64,000 nucleotides of DNA from Epichloe hybrida (lineage: Eukaryota > Ascomycota > Sordariomycetes > Hypocreales > Clavicipitaceae), in assembly GCA_019022495.1 (NCBI GenBank), contig JAFEKR010000001.1, forward strand, positions 248,001-312,000. Direction: 5' to 3'. Under the pieces are notes generated by a model. That model ran no database searches. It was not told where the DNA came from and saw only the letters and a list, made by a program, of their open reading frames with translations. The number at the start of each line of letters is the position of its first letter. Positions within the stretch are counted from its first letter, which is position 1. The position numbers were made by a program, and so were the translations under genes. This document shows positions 32,593 to 44,900 of this stretch, in pieces.

Positions 32593-34632
32593 ATGAGCTT
32601 TTCGCTCAAACACATCCCATGCCCTGCCGGCAAGACCTGTACCGCCTTTCAATGCATTTTCGGCCATGCCGAGGACAAGGCCACAGACGAGGTGGTGTCC
32701 CGGCAAACCCAGAATCGCAGCCGCGGGCGCTCACCCTCAGGCCACGGCGCACCCCAGAAACGCATCAAGACCAATCCGCACAACGGCCCTTGGCCATCTC
32801 AACAAATATCAGACGTCGCAAACGAAGCCGCAGGAAACACAGCCGCAGGAAACACAGCCGCAGGAAACGCAGCCGCAGACAAGATCTCCGATGAAGTGGA
32901 GAGCACCAAAGGCGCCATCTCCACGGCCACGCGACCTGTGTCACCACCGCCAATCCGGCGGGATGTCAAGGCCGCCAGCACAAGGTCCAGCCCGGCAACC
33001 TCGCGACAGAAAACCTCGTCAGCCCCCAAACCAGCTCGCACGCATGCAGCGGGCAGCGGCGAGTCCGTCGGAAAGCCACCAGCCACTGGCTCGGCGAAAG
33101 CGAGGAAGCCCGAGTCACTGAACCCGCGTCTCCTGAAGAACTCACCGGCAACTCACGAGACTCGGCTCAAGCTTGTCAAGATGTTGCACGCGGAGTACAG
33201 CAGGCTGAATCGAGAACTCGGGTCCCAGGTGAAGACGGACGAAGGGGCAGATCTGGTCCTGTCCGACCAGGACCTCATTTACAAGACGCTGGACGACGAG
33301 CAGACCTCTGCGCTAGAGAAGCCAGCCGTGTACGCCAACGTCATGAAGAACAAGGTCATGCAGTACAAGAGAATGAAACTGGCGCAGTGGAAGGACGAGC
33401 GCCTCGGAGAGTCTCCTCGCTCCAGGAACGCAGCCAACGGTGGCGGCGGCAACGCCGTAGAAATCAACACCGGGCTGACCAGCGCCCAAGAAATCGCGCT
33501 GCTCAGACGCCTCGTCACGGACGTGACTGGCCTCTCAAACCACGGTTACGTCTCCTCGGTGCCCCCCGAAGAAGCGGTGGCGGCAGCACGAAGCGGACTC
33601 GACGCGGCCAAGGGCTGGGAAAAGTGCGATCGCTGCCAGCAGCGCTTCCAAGTGTTTCCGGGTCGCAGGGAGGAGGATGGAGCGTTGACGTCTGGCGGCA
33701 CATGCAATTTCCACTGGGGCAAGGCGTACGTCCCCGCGAAAGCTCCCGGCGACACGTCCAGGGTCCCCAAACGCCATCTGTGCTGTGGCCAGGAAGTAGG
33801 AGAGACGGCCGGCTGCTTCACCCACGACAAGCATGTTTTCAAGGTCGGGGATCCCAAGCGGCTGGCTGCCGTGTTGAACTACGCTGCCACGCCGGAAAAT
33901 GCAAGCGTCTCCGAGGACAGGCCCGTCTGTTTCGACTGCGAGATGGCCTACACAGTTCACGGCATGGAGCTCATCCGACTGACCGCCACGGCGTGGCCAA
34001 CGGGTGAGGAGTTGCTCGACGTCCTGGTTCAGCCCATCGGCGAGATCCTCGATCTGAATTCCCGGTACTCGGGCGTATGGCCTGAAGACATGGCCAGAGC
34101 AACTGACTGGACGTCTTTGGACAAAAGTCCAGTTCCTGCCAAGGGTCGAGCAGGCGTGACGAGACATGAGAACCGCCCCATGGCGAAAAATCTGAAAAAA
34201 GTTTCGTCTCCAGAGGTCGCTCGAGATTTGCTATTCTCGCTCCTGTCGCCGTCCACCCCGTTGATCGGACATGGGTTGGAGAACGACTTGAACGCCGTAC
34301 GGATCGTCCATCCTACGCTGATTGATACGGTGCTGTTGTATCCACACAAGGGGGGTCTGCCGTATCGTCACAGCCTGAAGATGCTCATGGACGTGCATTT
34401 ACGCAAGAAGATTCAGCAGGAGACTGGACCAAAGGTATCGGGACATGACTCTGCAGAAGACGCAAGGGCAGCGGGGGAGCTGGTTCGATTCAAGGTCATG
34501 AATGAGTGGAAGGAGATGCAGAGAGCAGGATGGAGGGTGGTGGACGGTGAGATTTGGCCGCCGGGTAAGTCCCAGGGGAGAGGCAAACTCACCGAAGCAT
34601 TTATCGAAACGAAAGACGCATCGGGGGATTAG
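32593..34632 (+). CDS. REX3: RNA exonuclease 3 (DEDDh family)
   Basis: The frame is intronless, 679 residues, from ATG 32593. The N terminus CPAGKTCTAFQCIFGH is a Cys/His motif found at the start of Rex3-type proteins. A low-complexity segment follows, including a repeated AGNTA unit near residues 80-93 from 15-bp tandem repeats. A zinc-binding-like Cys/His block lies near residues 345-420. The exonuclease domain covers roughly residues 440-665: FDCEMAYT holds the first D/E pair, HGLENDLNAVR the next Asp, and GHDSAEDARAAGE the His and last Asp. All four acidic residues and the His are present. In yeast Rex3 trims RNase MRP RNA and other small RNAs in the nucleus. It converges with PHB1, with 190 bp between stop codons. 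Confidence 0.88.
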   Translation: MSFSLKHIPCPAGKTCTAFQCIFGHAEDKATDEVVSRQTQNRSRGRSPSGHGAPQKRIKTNPHNGPWPSQQISDVANEAAGNTAAGNTAAGNAAADKISDEVESTKGAISTATRPVSPPPIRRDVKAASTRSSPATSRQKTSSAPKPARTHAAGSGESVGKPPATGSAKARKPESLNPRLLKNSPATHETRLKLVKMLHAEYSRLNRELGSQVKTDEGADLVLSDQDLIYKTLDDEQTSALEKPAVYANVMKNKVMQYKRMKLAQWKDERLGESPRSRNAANGGGGNAVEINTGLTSAQEIALLRRLVTDVTGLSNHGYVSSVPPEEAVAAARSGLDAAKGWEKCDRCQQRFQVFPGRREEDGALTSGGTCNFHWGKAYVPAKAPGDTSRVPKRHLCCGQEVGETAGCFTHDKHVFKVGDPKRLAAVLNYAATPENASVSEDRPVCFDCEMAYTVHGMELIRLTATAWPTGEELLDVLVQPIGEILDLNSRYSGVWPEDMARATDWTSLDKSPVPAKGRAGVTRHENRPMAKNLKKVSSPEVARDLLFSLLSPSTPLIGHGLENDLNAVRIVHPTLIDTVLLYPHKGGLPYRHSLKMLMDVHLRKKIQQETGPKVSGHDSAEDARAAGELVRFKVMNEWKEMQRAGWRVVDGEIWPPGKSQGRGKLTEAFIETKDASGD

Positions 34633-34822
34633 AGTATTACATTACAACATCATGGATGGACTTCACGAGTTCATGGGCAGAGCACTTCGTTCTGGGAGTG
34701 TTTTTCATCGTTCCTGTTTTCAAAAGATAGAATTACATAGTCGCTCATATGATTCACAGCGACAAAGCGGAGAGGTTTTGGTCCTCCTTTCCCCCCACAG
34801 ACCTTGTTGATACACCATCATA

Positions 34823-35746
34823 CTAAGCCCGTCCAACCGACAACAAGTATTGCCCGCCATTGCCCGACTTCCCGCTAGGCAAATATGCCACGTTGGGATT
34901 AGACGACAGCGTTGATGCAATCTCCCTGCTCGCCTCGATCTTTCGGATCTTGATCAAGCCATCGCCAGATTTCGCAATAGCCTTGCTGATGGTGTCGGCG
35001 CTTTCGGCTTCGCCCTCTGCACGGATAACGTTGGCTTGTCTCTCCTGCTCGGCCTTCTCGACAATGAACCGAGCTCGCTCAGCATCCTGCTGTGCAATCT
35101 GCTTCTGCTCGACGGCCTTTGTGAATTCACGACCAAAAGTCATGTGCGTGATAGAAACATCCTCGAGCGCAATGTTGAACTCAGCAGCTCGGCGGGTGAG
35201 ATCGCTCTGGATTCGTTGAGAGACGGCTTCTCGCTGGGTGATGAGCTCGGCGGCATCGAACTGGGCGACGATGGCCTTGAGGACCTCGTTTCCGATGGAC
35301 GGCAGGACTCTTTCATCATAATCGACGCCGAGGTTCTTGATGAGATAAGTTAGACTTGACGACTGAAGTTTCCAACTGCCATTTGCATAGACTGTGAAGG
35401 GGCAGCGGCCTCATACCTGGTAGATCTTTGGCAAAGCCTGAACATTTGGCCGATGCAGCACACGCAACGTCAAGCTCACCATCTGCATGTCCTTGCTTCC
35501 CGTCGTCGTGGCAATGTTTCTCGGCTTGGTTCGCACATCGAAAATGATGCTCTTCTGCAGCCATGGAATCAAGAAGTGTGTTCCTTCATTGATCACGTCC
35601 TCCTTGACACCTGATAATCTGTCGAAGATGACGGCTCGGGATCCACCCTTCACATCAAAGATGGACTGGCTGGCGAGAAATGCGCCAGCGGTGGCCGGCA
35701 CAGCCAGTCGGTACATGAGGTTGAGTGCTCTCGCTGCAGCCGCCAT
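34823..35746 (-). CDS. PHB1: Prohibitin-1
   Basis: Two exons, 35417-35746 and 34823-35335, give 280 residues, close to the yeast length of 287. The N-terminal hydrophobic segment (residues 10-28) serves as mitochondrial inner-membrane anchor. The SPFH/PHB domain follows, with [32 protein letters not shown] and the TLRVLHRP strand. A C-terminal coiled coil ([26 protein letters not shown]) follows. PHB1 forms a ring complex with PHB2 in the inner membrane that stabilises newly made respiratory subunits and regulates the m-AAA protease. The 81-bp intron lies after IYQ. The gene is divergent from QCR8 over 363 bp. Identification is firm. Confidence 0.96.
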
Positions 35747-36109
35747 GATGCAAAACACGTCCTCGGAGAGACAATGATCGTTGAGGTGATTTGTCAAGAT
35801 GGGCGGTGGCGGAGGTACGGGGAGAGGCGACTGGAACAGAGTGGTTGACGAAATTCGATCGAGCAGCAACTTGAGCTTGTCGTTAAATTATATTAGCTAT
35901 CCCCCCAGTTTGCCGGAGCACACAGCCAGCGAGGCTGAACTTCGGGACGTGGTCGCCGCGCTAAGCCTCTTCGGGTAAGCCCGGGATGACGGGTTGTCTG
36001 CGCTTTTCCCAGAACTTGGTTGGACGTTTCCTGACGAATTCGCCTTCCCCTAGTTCACCCGGCGAAAAGGGAATCAACGTCACGCAAGTTTATTCTGATT
36101 CCAATCACG
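35747..36109. promoter_or_regulatory. Bidirectional promoter between PHB1 and QCR8
   Basis: Only 363 bp separate the start codons of two nuclear genes for mitochondrial inner-membrane proteins. The middle holds an AT-rich TTAAATTATATTAGC word (35883-35898) and a C-run. No well-known activator site is recognised with confidence. Shared control is inferred from arrangement. Confidence 0.5.
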
Positions 36110-36948
36110 ATGAGACCGACGCAAGCTTTAAACGGCGGTGGTGCCCCGAATTGGAAGGTCGGCCAGTAAGTTGCCCCCCCTTCTCCTGTCATTGACGGTG
36201 CGATGAGAGAAGCACCTCTGCGTGCGGCTTTTCTCGTGACCGGCATCACAGATGTCGCCGAGATACAGCCAACTCCCTGCTTCGAAGTATCAACTTGGCT
36301 AACGTATATGCAGCTGGATTGGTGACTGGGGACAGATGGGTGAGTAATCGAATTTTCTTTCGGCGACCGACTGCGACGTGTTGGCAACCTGGGCAAACAA
36401 GAGTAGACGCAACCTCGGTCAGAGAGGCGATTATGATCGATGAGCATGTTTTGGAGGATGGTTGGGCAATCAACTCGGCAGTCTTCACTGTTTCAGTGAC
36501 GTTGCTCCCTTGACGGCCAGATTTCTGCATACATGGTGGCGTTACGAGGATTTCGATGGTTCATCACAACGATGGGATTCGCAAACACGAGAGGCATTCA
36601 CAACAGCCGAGGTACTAATTCGACGATATAGGCGGCGCCAAGCAGAAGGGCATTATTCACTACGGTATCTCTGCCAACCGACAGGACCCCATGAGGGGAA
36701 CTCTCCACAATGCCGTTTTCAACACCTTCCGCCGCACCAAGGGTCAAATCTTCTACTGGGTTCCTCCTCTGGTTGCCGCGTACTACCTCCTGGAGTGGGC
36801 CACTGAGCGGTAGGTTCTCTAGACAGCGCATTTTCTTGAGCATGGTTTTTTTCTTTCTTCTTTCTCGGATAACATGCCCTAACATCTGCCTAGCAACCAT
36901 TTCCTCAACTCCAAGCAAGGACGTGCTGAGTTTGGCGACGAGGAGTAA
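36110..36948 (+). CDS. QCR8: Cytochrome bc1 complex subunit 8
   Basis: Four exons, 36110-36165, 36314-36339, 36632-36809 and 36894-36948, join in frame to 104 residues. The N terminus MRPTQALNGGGAPNW, then the short second exon (WIGDWGQMG), precedes GAKQKGIIHYGISANRQDP. That is followed by the NTFRRTKGQIFYWVPPLVAAYYLLEWA segment with the single TM helix, and FLNSKQGRAEFGDEE ends the protein. Length and order match fungal QCR8, a small ubiquinone-binding subunit of respiratory complex III in the mitochondrial inner membrane. The 26-nt second exon is the least certain part; it was chosen because donor, acceptor and family tryptophans agree. Confidence 0.88.
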
Positions 36949-37666
36949 AGTATCCGGATAGGAATGCGAATAATGCCTGGTGGAAACAAAACTGTACATC
37001 ATAGTCTAGACAATGGGGAGCAATAAATGTTATGTAACCTAGGATTCTATGCGATAAGCGCATACCTCCAAATCAATTTCATTTGTCATAGTGAAGACCC
37101 TTCGACGGGGGTTTCTTATCAGGGGCAGCGTAAATCAACTGCCACGGCATTCGCAACACACAAGACCACATCATGATCTGACGACGCAACAAATTACTCG
37201 GAAACCTAAAATATCAATGAACCATGATAGCGCCCGTTCTTCAAGTATTATTTCCCTGCCAATCACAAGCTGCTAATTCATTCTCCAACATGCCAACTTC
37301 CCAAGACAACTTGCTGATCAAGATACATCACGTGACCAGACCCGGAGCCGGCGCAACGAGCCACCGAAGCCAATCAATCTCCAAGTCCATCCAAAAAGTT
37401 TCAATGGATTAAAAAAAAATTCATAGGCCTTCCCGCTAGAGTGGACGAAGTGCGAAAGAAGAAAAAAAAACCGACTCGACGAAATATCCCTTCTAGGCAC
37501 AGCCCAATTGACTATCTTTTGGGTTCTTTCTTAATATTCTTTTAACAAGAATTTCGAATATTCTTTAGCATACATCTACCTTGTGTCCCGACAAATTTGT
37601 TCTTCATATATTCACACCATCTACACGAGCCCTTTCCAACCCCCCCCCCCTCCCCCCTCGGTCACA
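36949..37666. promoter_or_regulatory. Intergenic region upstream of NHP2
   Basis: This 718-bp stretch holds the QCR8 3' UTR and the NHP2 promoter. A C-run (37640-37656) lies immediately before the ATG, and A/T tracts lie around 37411 and 37463. No gene or RNA is recognised; I looked for a small nucleolar RNA because of the NHP2 context and saw none. Confidence 0.4.
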
Positions 37667-38550
37667 ATGGCCGCCGAAAGACCCGAAAAGAAGGACAAGA
37701 AGGACAAGAAGCGAAGTGAAGACGCTGGCGTGTCCAAGCCCAAGAAGGACAAGAAAGAAAAGAAGGACAAGAAGCAGAAGCTGGCTTCTGTTCTGGACGA
37801 GAGGCTCCAGCAGGACGTGGCCGCGCAGAGCAGCAAGGACGCCAAGGCCGACGCGGAGGACTCGGACATGGACGAGGACCCTGCCGCGAAGGATGATGTG
37901 CCGCTCGAGAGCATCGTTGTTCCTTTTGCGGTCCCGCTGGCCGATGAGAAGGGTATGAAGAAGGTGTACAAGACTATTCGAAAGGGTATGTTTTTTTCTT
38001 GCTCATGACTCGCACCACAACTACCGTGCGGCGAGCGAGTCCCCTGACATGACAAAGGGCCCCCGGGGAAGTTGCGACTGCCAAAGAAATCAATTTTTAC
38101 TGACGCGACGTTTTTTTTTTTTTTGTTCCACAAGCCGCCAAGAACGGCACCCTCAAGCGCGGCGTCAAGGAAGTCGTCAAGACGCTCCGCAAGTCGCCTG
38201 CCTCGGCACCAGGAAACACGTCGTTCCCGGGCGTGGTCATCATCGCCGGCGACATCTCCCCCATGGACGTCATCTCTCACCTCCCCGTTCTCTGCGAGGA
38301 CCACGACGTGCCCTTCATCTTCGTCACCTCGCGGGCTGAGCTCGGCGCCGCGGCCAAGACCAAGCGTCCCACCAGTGTTGTCATGGTCATGGAGAAGCAG
38401 GAGGGCAAGAAGAAGGCTGCTGCCAAGACGACGGACAAGGACGAGGACGGCGGCGAGTCCTTTGCCGAGACGTATGCTTCGCTCGTCAAGCTGGCGCAGA
38501 AGGAGTACTCTAAGCAGTCGTTCTGGACCAAGGGAGAGTCCAAGGCGTGA
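37667..38550 (+). CDS. NHP2: H/ACA ribonucleoprotein subunit NHP2 (L7Ae family)
   Basis: Two exons, 37667-37985 and 38135-38550, give 244 residues. The N terminus is strongly Lys/Asp-rich (repeated KKDKKxKKD), as is common in nucleolar proteins. The L7Ae domain starts near residue 95, with the word RKAAKNGTLKRGVKEVVKTL across the intron, then GVVIIAGDISPMDVISHLPVLCEDHDVPFIFV. This is the kink-turn RNA-binding core. An insert rich in Lys/Asp lies near residues 195-215. NHP2 is a core component of H/ACA snoRNPs that guide rRNA pseudouridylation, with Cbf5, Gar1 and Nop10. The intron is 149 bp with an unusual T-run before its CACAAG acceptor. Confidence 0.92.
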
Positions 38551-38959
38551 AGTGAAAGCAGTAGGGTGGGGATTTTGGCACGGGCGGGCAGGAAGGCAAT
38601 TGATTGACTTGGGCATGTGCTTTTGCCTCCTGGAAACTGACACGTGACGGTCGAGGGAAGAAAAGACGTGTTGGAGAAACTGGGTTCGATCTGGATGTAT
38701 AAAATGCCAGAGAGGCAGTGGGTTAGCAGGGCCGGATTGGGTTACGGCGGCGTTCAGGCTTATTTCTGCATTGTTGATTTTAAAAAAGGCGTGTCATGAA
38801 AAAAAGACATGAACCTCCGTTAAGCTGTTCGTGTCGACATTGCGAAGTGATATGTTTTTACGTGAGAATACACACAAAGACTTTTCGGTAAGCGACGATG
38901 GCAAATGAGGTGCCTCGGTCGGCAACGACTCGGAAAACGTTATCGTATAGTTGTCACTT
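38551..38959. other. 3' region of NHP2 up to the transposon nest
   Basis: Balanced-GC DNA, with A/T runs near 38788 and 38799. The base composition changes sharply at about 38960, where copia-1 begins. No gene is seen. Confidence 0.4.
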
Positions 38960-40596
38960 ATAAGCTAAAGGTACTTATAATTAGTATAAGTAAGCTATAA
39001 TAATAAAGATACTATAGAGGAATTATCTAGATCTTAAGACTTAATAAACTAAGGAGATAATACTATATAAGTTTATTATCTCTCTTTAAAGTAAATTTAA
39101 AGTATTCTACAAGAAATAAAATAACTTACTTAATAAAGGAAAGAATAATAGCTTCCTTAAGGTAATTAGTAAGTTTAAAAGAGACTATAAAGCTCCTTAA
39201 AGCTTAATAATAATAAAATTAGCTAATAATACTATTATTACTAATAGATTAAATAGTTAGAATAAATTAGAATAAAGGAAGTGCCCTAAATACTCTAGTT
39301 ATAATGTTTATAATATATTAAAGTAGTAGGAATCCTATAATTTATTTAAAGCTCTCTATAAGCTAGAGGCTACTCCTAAGGACTAGGAAGTTAGGAAGAA
39401 CTCTAAAGATAATATTAAGAGATACCTTAAGGAGAACCTATAAGAGAGATTAAAAGCTATAGTTAGAAACTAGAGAAAAGGGAGAAAAGTAGTAATATTA
39501 TTATCCCCTTATAAAACCTAATAAATAACTTACTTATAGTAACTCTAGGAGAGAAAACTATAAATATATTATTATTTATATACTTATAAAGCTCTTAACC
39601 TTTAAGGGAAATTATATATTTAACTTTAAATACTATAAATAGCTCTAAAGGAAATTAGAATATAGTTATCTATAATTCTAAAGCTAATGTTTATATTTTT
39701 AATAATATTTATTAGTTTAAATAGTCTAAGTTTAATAAAACTATTATAATAGAGGTTAAAGCTAGAGGTATAATCTATATATCCTTAGGATAAGGACTAG
39801 TCTATATATCTATTATAAATCTAGTATTATAAAGGCTAAGAAAGATTATAGTATAAAGTGCTTTACTAATTCTAGAATTCTATGTAAACCTAGTATTAGT
39901 AATAATTCTAATAAAGGTAAGGATTTATTAGAACTAAAAGAAAAGCTTCCTATTCTAAGGAAAGTATTCTATTACTAAGCTTTATAATATTAATAAGCTT
40001 TATATATTATTTATACTCTTAGATAACCTAAAAGAAGCCTATACTATAACTAGTAAAGCACTAAGGCTACTTATAAAAGGAAATATAAAGCTTTAGTATT
40101 AATAATATAGTTATCTAGGTAAGAAGGCCTTTATAAAGATTATAAACGCTACCCTTAGTGTTAAATTAATAGGACCTAAGCTTATAAAGTATAAGATCTA
40201 TACTATAAGCAAAGCTAAGCACTAGAGATTATAGGTTACACTAGAAGGGCTTTCTTAAGGACCTAGATATAGTCTTTTAGTTAATTTAGACTATTATAAC
40301 TTTTCTTATTAGAATAGTAATAGGTATTAGTATGTTTTTATATGCCTTATAACCTTAATATATTTCTTCTATTTATTTAAGACTAAAGATAAAATTTATA
40401 ATAGCTTCTATATAATAATAGTATTCCTATATATATAATTTAGGGTTTAACTACGCTTTTTACATAGTAATATTAAAAAGGCTCTATTTATAAAGAACAT
40501 AAGAGATAAGATAGCCTTTACTAGTATTATAGTCTATAATTTAGCTCCCTTAATACCTAGTTAAAATAAAAAGGTAAAGAGATCTAAGGGGGTAGT

Positions 40597-40761
40597 TGTA
40601 AGGCGCTGTGCGCTGTAAGGCGTGGCCTAAGGGCAGCCCACAGGGTGTTGTGCGCAAGCGACAGGTCTTAAGTAATTGTAAGGTGCAATGTTAGTAATGG
40701 CTAGCATTGGCGGATCTTTTGGTCTATTGGGATTCCTAGCACACCTTCTAGGTCTCTTATA
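40597..40761 (+). repeat. 5' LTR of the TRIM-like element
   Basis: 165 bp, preceded by the GTAGT duplication and nearly identical to 50212-50376. Differences are C/T transitions (for example GTTAGTAATGG against GTTAGCAATGG). Confidence 0.88.
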
Positions 40762-40891
40762 ATTATGCTAGCCGTTACGGGTCTTCTAGCTACGCTAGGT
40801 CCTAGGTTCGAATCCCACGAGGTGCGCGAGGTCCGCACGGGATTAACTAGGCTAGGCAGCTTACGTTAGGCTCACAGGGTAGCTAGGGGAC

Positions 40892-41701
40892 TATTAATCT
40901 GTAGGGAGCTAGTTGCCGGCTGGCAACAGCTATACAGGTGCGGCTCTACGGTCAGGGACCAGTAGAACCACCACGTTAAAATATTCAACGCAACGCAACG
41001 GAAGGTTTCGGCAGTTATTAACTAATAGAATTCAATCTAGATGACTTTTACGATATCTTATATACTAATAGAATTGATTTTAGTGACGTTATACGGGCAA
41101 TGCGGCTGTTGGATTGAGAGGCCTAGCTATCTAGCTAGATTAAAAAGATCTTCTTCCTCTCATATACCCACCAACCGTATTAGTGGATCCAGACCGCCAA
41201 AGAGGTCTTACAGGCCACTTTTTATTTTCCGCAAAATTCATTTGTATGTAAAATCCAAAAAATCGACTCACCACCATACAAACTAGCAACCTATATGCAC
41301 TAAATTTTGGTCCAAAAAATATTCCTGCATAAAATAAAAGCCCTGTCTTCTAGCTTCAATTTGCTATATATAAGACTTTTGTACGACCTCTAGTTAAAGA
41401 GAAAATCGCTGTCAAAGATAGCTATAGGGTAACCTGCTTACGTCACCCTAGCTTACCTAATTACTAGTGGTGATGCGGTTGTGGCTGCGCTTGTAGCCAC
41501 AACGCAATTAAATAATCCACAATTGATTTGGATTAGTCATCCACACGGTCAGTCGCAGCTGTTGGCAGCTGCGACGTAGCCATTGACGGCCACCTTTGCG
41601 ACCGTTAACAGCTGCAGTGCAGCTATTAGGCTTGCAATGCAAGCTAGTAATAGAAAGGTCCTTTAACTAGAAAGGGCTAAAAATAGGTCTTATTTTTAAC
41701 A
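40892..41701 (-). repeat. 3' LTR of copia-2 (left copy)
   Basis: 810 bp, bounded by the GGGAC duplication on the left and the polypurine tract on the right. It matches 47235-47298 plus 49323-50068. Confidence 0.88.
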
Positions 41702-41908
41702 CCCCCTCTACAAAAGAATTACGTATAAGCTAATTAAAAAGCGTACAAAGTGATATAGGGTAAACAAGAACTTTTAGATAAAAACAGATAAAAGGGAAAA
41801 ACAGGAAAAGATAAAAGACCCCCTTTTGAATTCCTAGCTATTGTTAAATATAGCTCCCTTTTTAGCGTTGTTTTTAGTTCCCTGTTAAAGGGATTTAGTT
41901 GTTGGTTT

Positions 41909-44900
41909 TTAGTGATTATCAAGCCCTAAGAGCTTAATAAAGGCCTAATGAAGAGGTCTAGATAGAGGCTTTGTTAGACTGTCTGCAGGCATTGACTTCG
42001 TATCTAGATATTCGATCTTAGCTAAACCCTCTAAAACCTGTTGCCTAATATAGTTAAACTTTAGCAAGGTATGCTTTGTACGGCTATGTAAGGCAGGGTT
42101 ATAGGCAGTGGTTATAGCGCCTTAATTATCGTAATATATCTGGATAGGGGGAGAAATAGGGGTTTTTAGCTCCTTAAATAAGCCCTGAAGCCACTGTAGC
42201 TCCTGGAAGGTCTCGCAGATAGCGTTAGCTTTAGCTTCTAATGTTGATAGAGCTATCGTACTAGCTTTCTTTGATTTCTAGCTAATAGGTCCGCTAGCTA
42301 GCTTGAATAGATAAGCGTAGGTTGATTTAGAGGTCTTTTTATCCCCTGCAAAATCACTATTGCAATAACCTATTAGGCTTTTGCTAGCTATACCTTTAGG
42401 GTCTCCCCTATAAATTATAGCGAGGAATTTAGTCCCTAATAGGTACCTAAGCAGGTTTTTGGCTGCTTTTAGGTACTCTATATAGGGCCTAGCTAGTGCT
42501 ATAAATAGCCACTGAAGTGTAAAGGCTATGTCTGGCCTTGTAAGTAACATTAGGTACATTATAGTCCCTATAATGCACTGATAGAGCTTGATTTCGCTAG
42601 CTATTAAAAGCTTAGTAGTCTGCGTAGCTAAAACGCCTGGCTGAAGAGGTATGCTAATAGGCTTACTATCTAGCATATTAAATCGATTTAAAGCCTCTGA
42701 GATATACTGAGATTGATGAATTTTCAGGACCCTATTAGGTCTATCTCGTACGATTTGAACCCCTAAGAAGAATTCAGCCAGCCCCCTATCTTCTATTAGA
42801 TAGACTTTATGAAGTTCCTTTTTAAGTCTTTAGATATAACGTAAATCCGGTCCAATTAGAAGACAATCATCCACATACGTGATAATAAAGGTTTTGGTAG
42901 AGGAATTATAGAATATAGCTAGGTTAGAAATTAGAGGGCTAAATCCTAGGGACTTTAGCACTGCAATTAGTGCTTGTTGCCATTCCCTTGAGCTCTGTTT
43001 TAGGCTATATAAAGATTTCTATAATAAAATTACTTGATCTTTAGAAGGTTTATAGCCAAAACTTTTAGCTAATTTAGCTAATTTAGGATTTACTTTAAGG
43101 AATTCGATAAATCCGTCCGGAATAACCATATAAATCTGTTGTTATAGCTTACTATTAAGAAAAGCTCCTATAAAATCAACCTGTTCGATTTCCCAGTTAT
43201 TCCAAGCCGCTAGGGCTAGTAAAATCCTCTAGCTAGGGGGAATGCTTGTGACTGCAAAGGTCTCTAGATAATCTAGACCTTTGATTTGCATAAATCCCTT
43301 AGCAACGAGTCGGGCCTTGTATTTTAAAGGATTATTTTCTTTATCCTTTTTAAGCTTATAAACAAGCCTATTCTTTAGTACTTTTCGGCCCTTAGGTACT
43401 TGGTCTTTCCCTATAAATTTAAAAGTACTAGCCTTTAGAAGCTGTTTGTATTCCTTGTACGTAGCTTCTATCCATTTATCCCTTTTAGGGCTAGATATAG
43501 CTTGCTTCCAGGTCTTAGGTTCGGGGCTATTAGGGTTGTTTTCCTTTAGCTTCTCCTGTACCTTAAAGCAGATTTCTTTTATGAAATCTAGAGAAGAAGG
43601 GGAACTAATATCAACATCCATAGGGTCAATATTAGGGTCGAAGTCAGTAATTTTGTCAAAATCAAGGTCCGGAGTCGAAATCTGATTTCCTAGTGAAGTT
43701 ACGGGCGTGGCCTCCTCTGAGGCCTCTGGAATCGGTTCCTTAGGGGGTTGTACAGGCCCTATAGGGTGTTTTTCTTGACCTATAGGGGGATTTTAATTTC
43801 CTATGTTGTCTATAGGGTAATCCTTTAAACCTTGATTTAGATCTTGATCTTCTAAATCATTTTCCCCCTCTAAAGGGTTATCCCCTATAGAAAGCCTAGG
43901 TAATCCTTTAGAGACAGGACCTATAGGCTCTATAATCTTGATAAAGCTAGTCTTCGTAACTAGCCTTTTAGAGGGGATGTACACTAGGTAGGTGTTGGAA
44001 CCTAGTGTAGCTAATAACCTTCCAGGGATAGTCCTAGCTGCTAACTTCTGGGCTTTAGGTTGTTTTTCCAGGGGGATTAGAATCTCACAGTGAGATCCTA
44101 TGGCTCTAATACTGCTAATATCAGTCGTACAGGGCTGATTTAGCTCCCTAGCTAGCAGTTGTTCAGGGCTTTTATCCTTTGTGGTATTAGCAGTTATATT
44201 AACTAGGTTAACAACTGTAGGTAATACAAAACACCATAGATATAAGGGTAATTTTGCCCACTGGATAGTAGCCCTTAATTGATCTAGAATAGTACAAATA
44301 GAACGCTCTGCTAATCCATTTTGCTTATGGATATAGGGACTAGAAGTCGTAAATTTAATCCCTTTAGAATTTAACTAGGTTTGACAACTAGAATCGATTT
44401 CTTGGCCCCCATCAAAGTGAAGGTGCCTAGGATATTGACCTAGTTGATTTTTAAGCCCTCTAAAGAAGCCCTTAATAGCCCTATAAACAGTTGGGCCTTC
44501 CTTATTGGGTAATAAGAACACTCACTTATATCTAGTTTTTTGATTAACTAGAAATAAGTAAATTGACTGTTTATTGTACGGTACAGGGCTAATTTTTAGC
44601 GTATCCCCCTCTATTTGATCTAGAGCTCTAGGGGGGTTAGGGATAGCTAATTTCCTAGGTCTTCTAACTGCCTTAGATTGATCACAAGCTATACATTTAA
44701 AGTCTTTATCCTTGATTTTAGAAAAATCAGGGATTCCTTTAGTTATAAGGCTTGTTTTCTTTAGCAAAGGAAGCCCTAGGTGCCCTAATTGTACATGCTA
44801 TAGGCTAGCTAGTTCTAGTAACTTTTGATATTGAAGGTCTTTAGGGCCTGAATTAGGGTCTAGATTTGGGTCTAGATTAGGGCCCTCTCCGTCAGTCCCC

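Noticed and set aside
37621..38643. 340-codon minus-strand frame opposite NHP2
   Set aside because: It reads through the NHP2 exons and intron in antisense, with low-complexity Ser/Leu composition.
41041..41286. 81-codon plus-strand frame, also at 49408-49653
   Set aside because: Both copies lie inside the copia-2 LTRs, antisense to the element; duplication reflects the LTR, not selection for coding.
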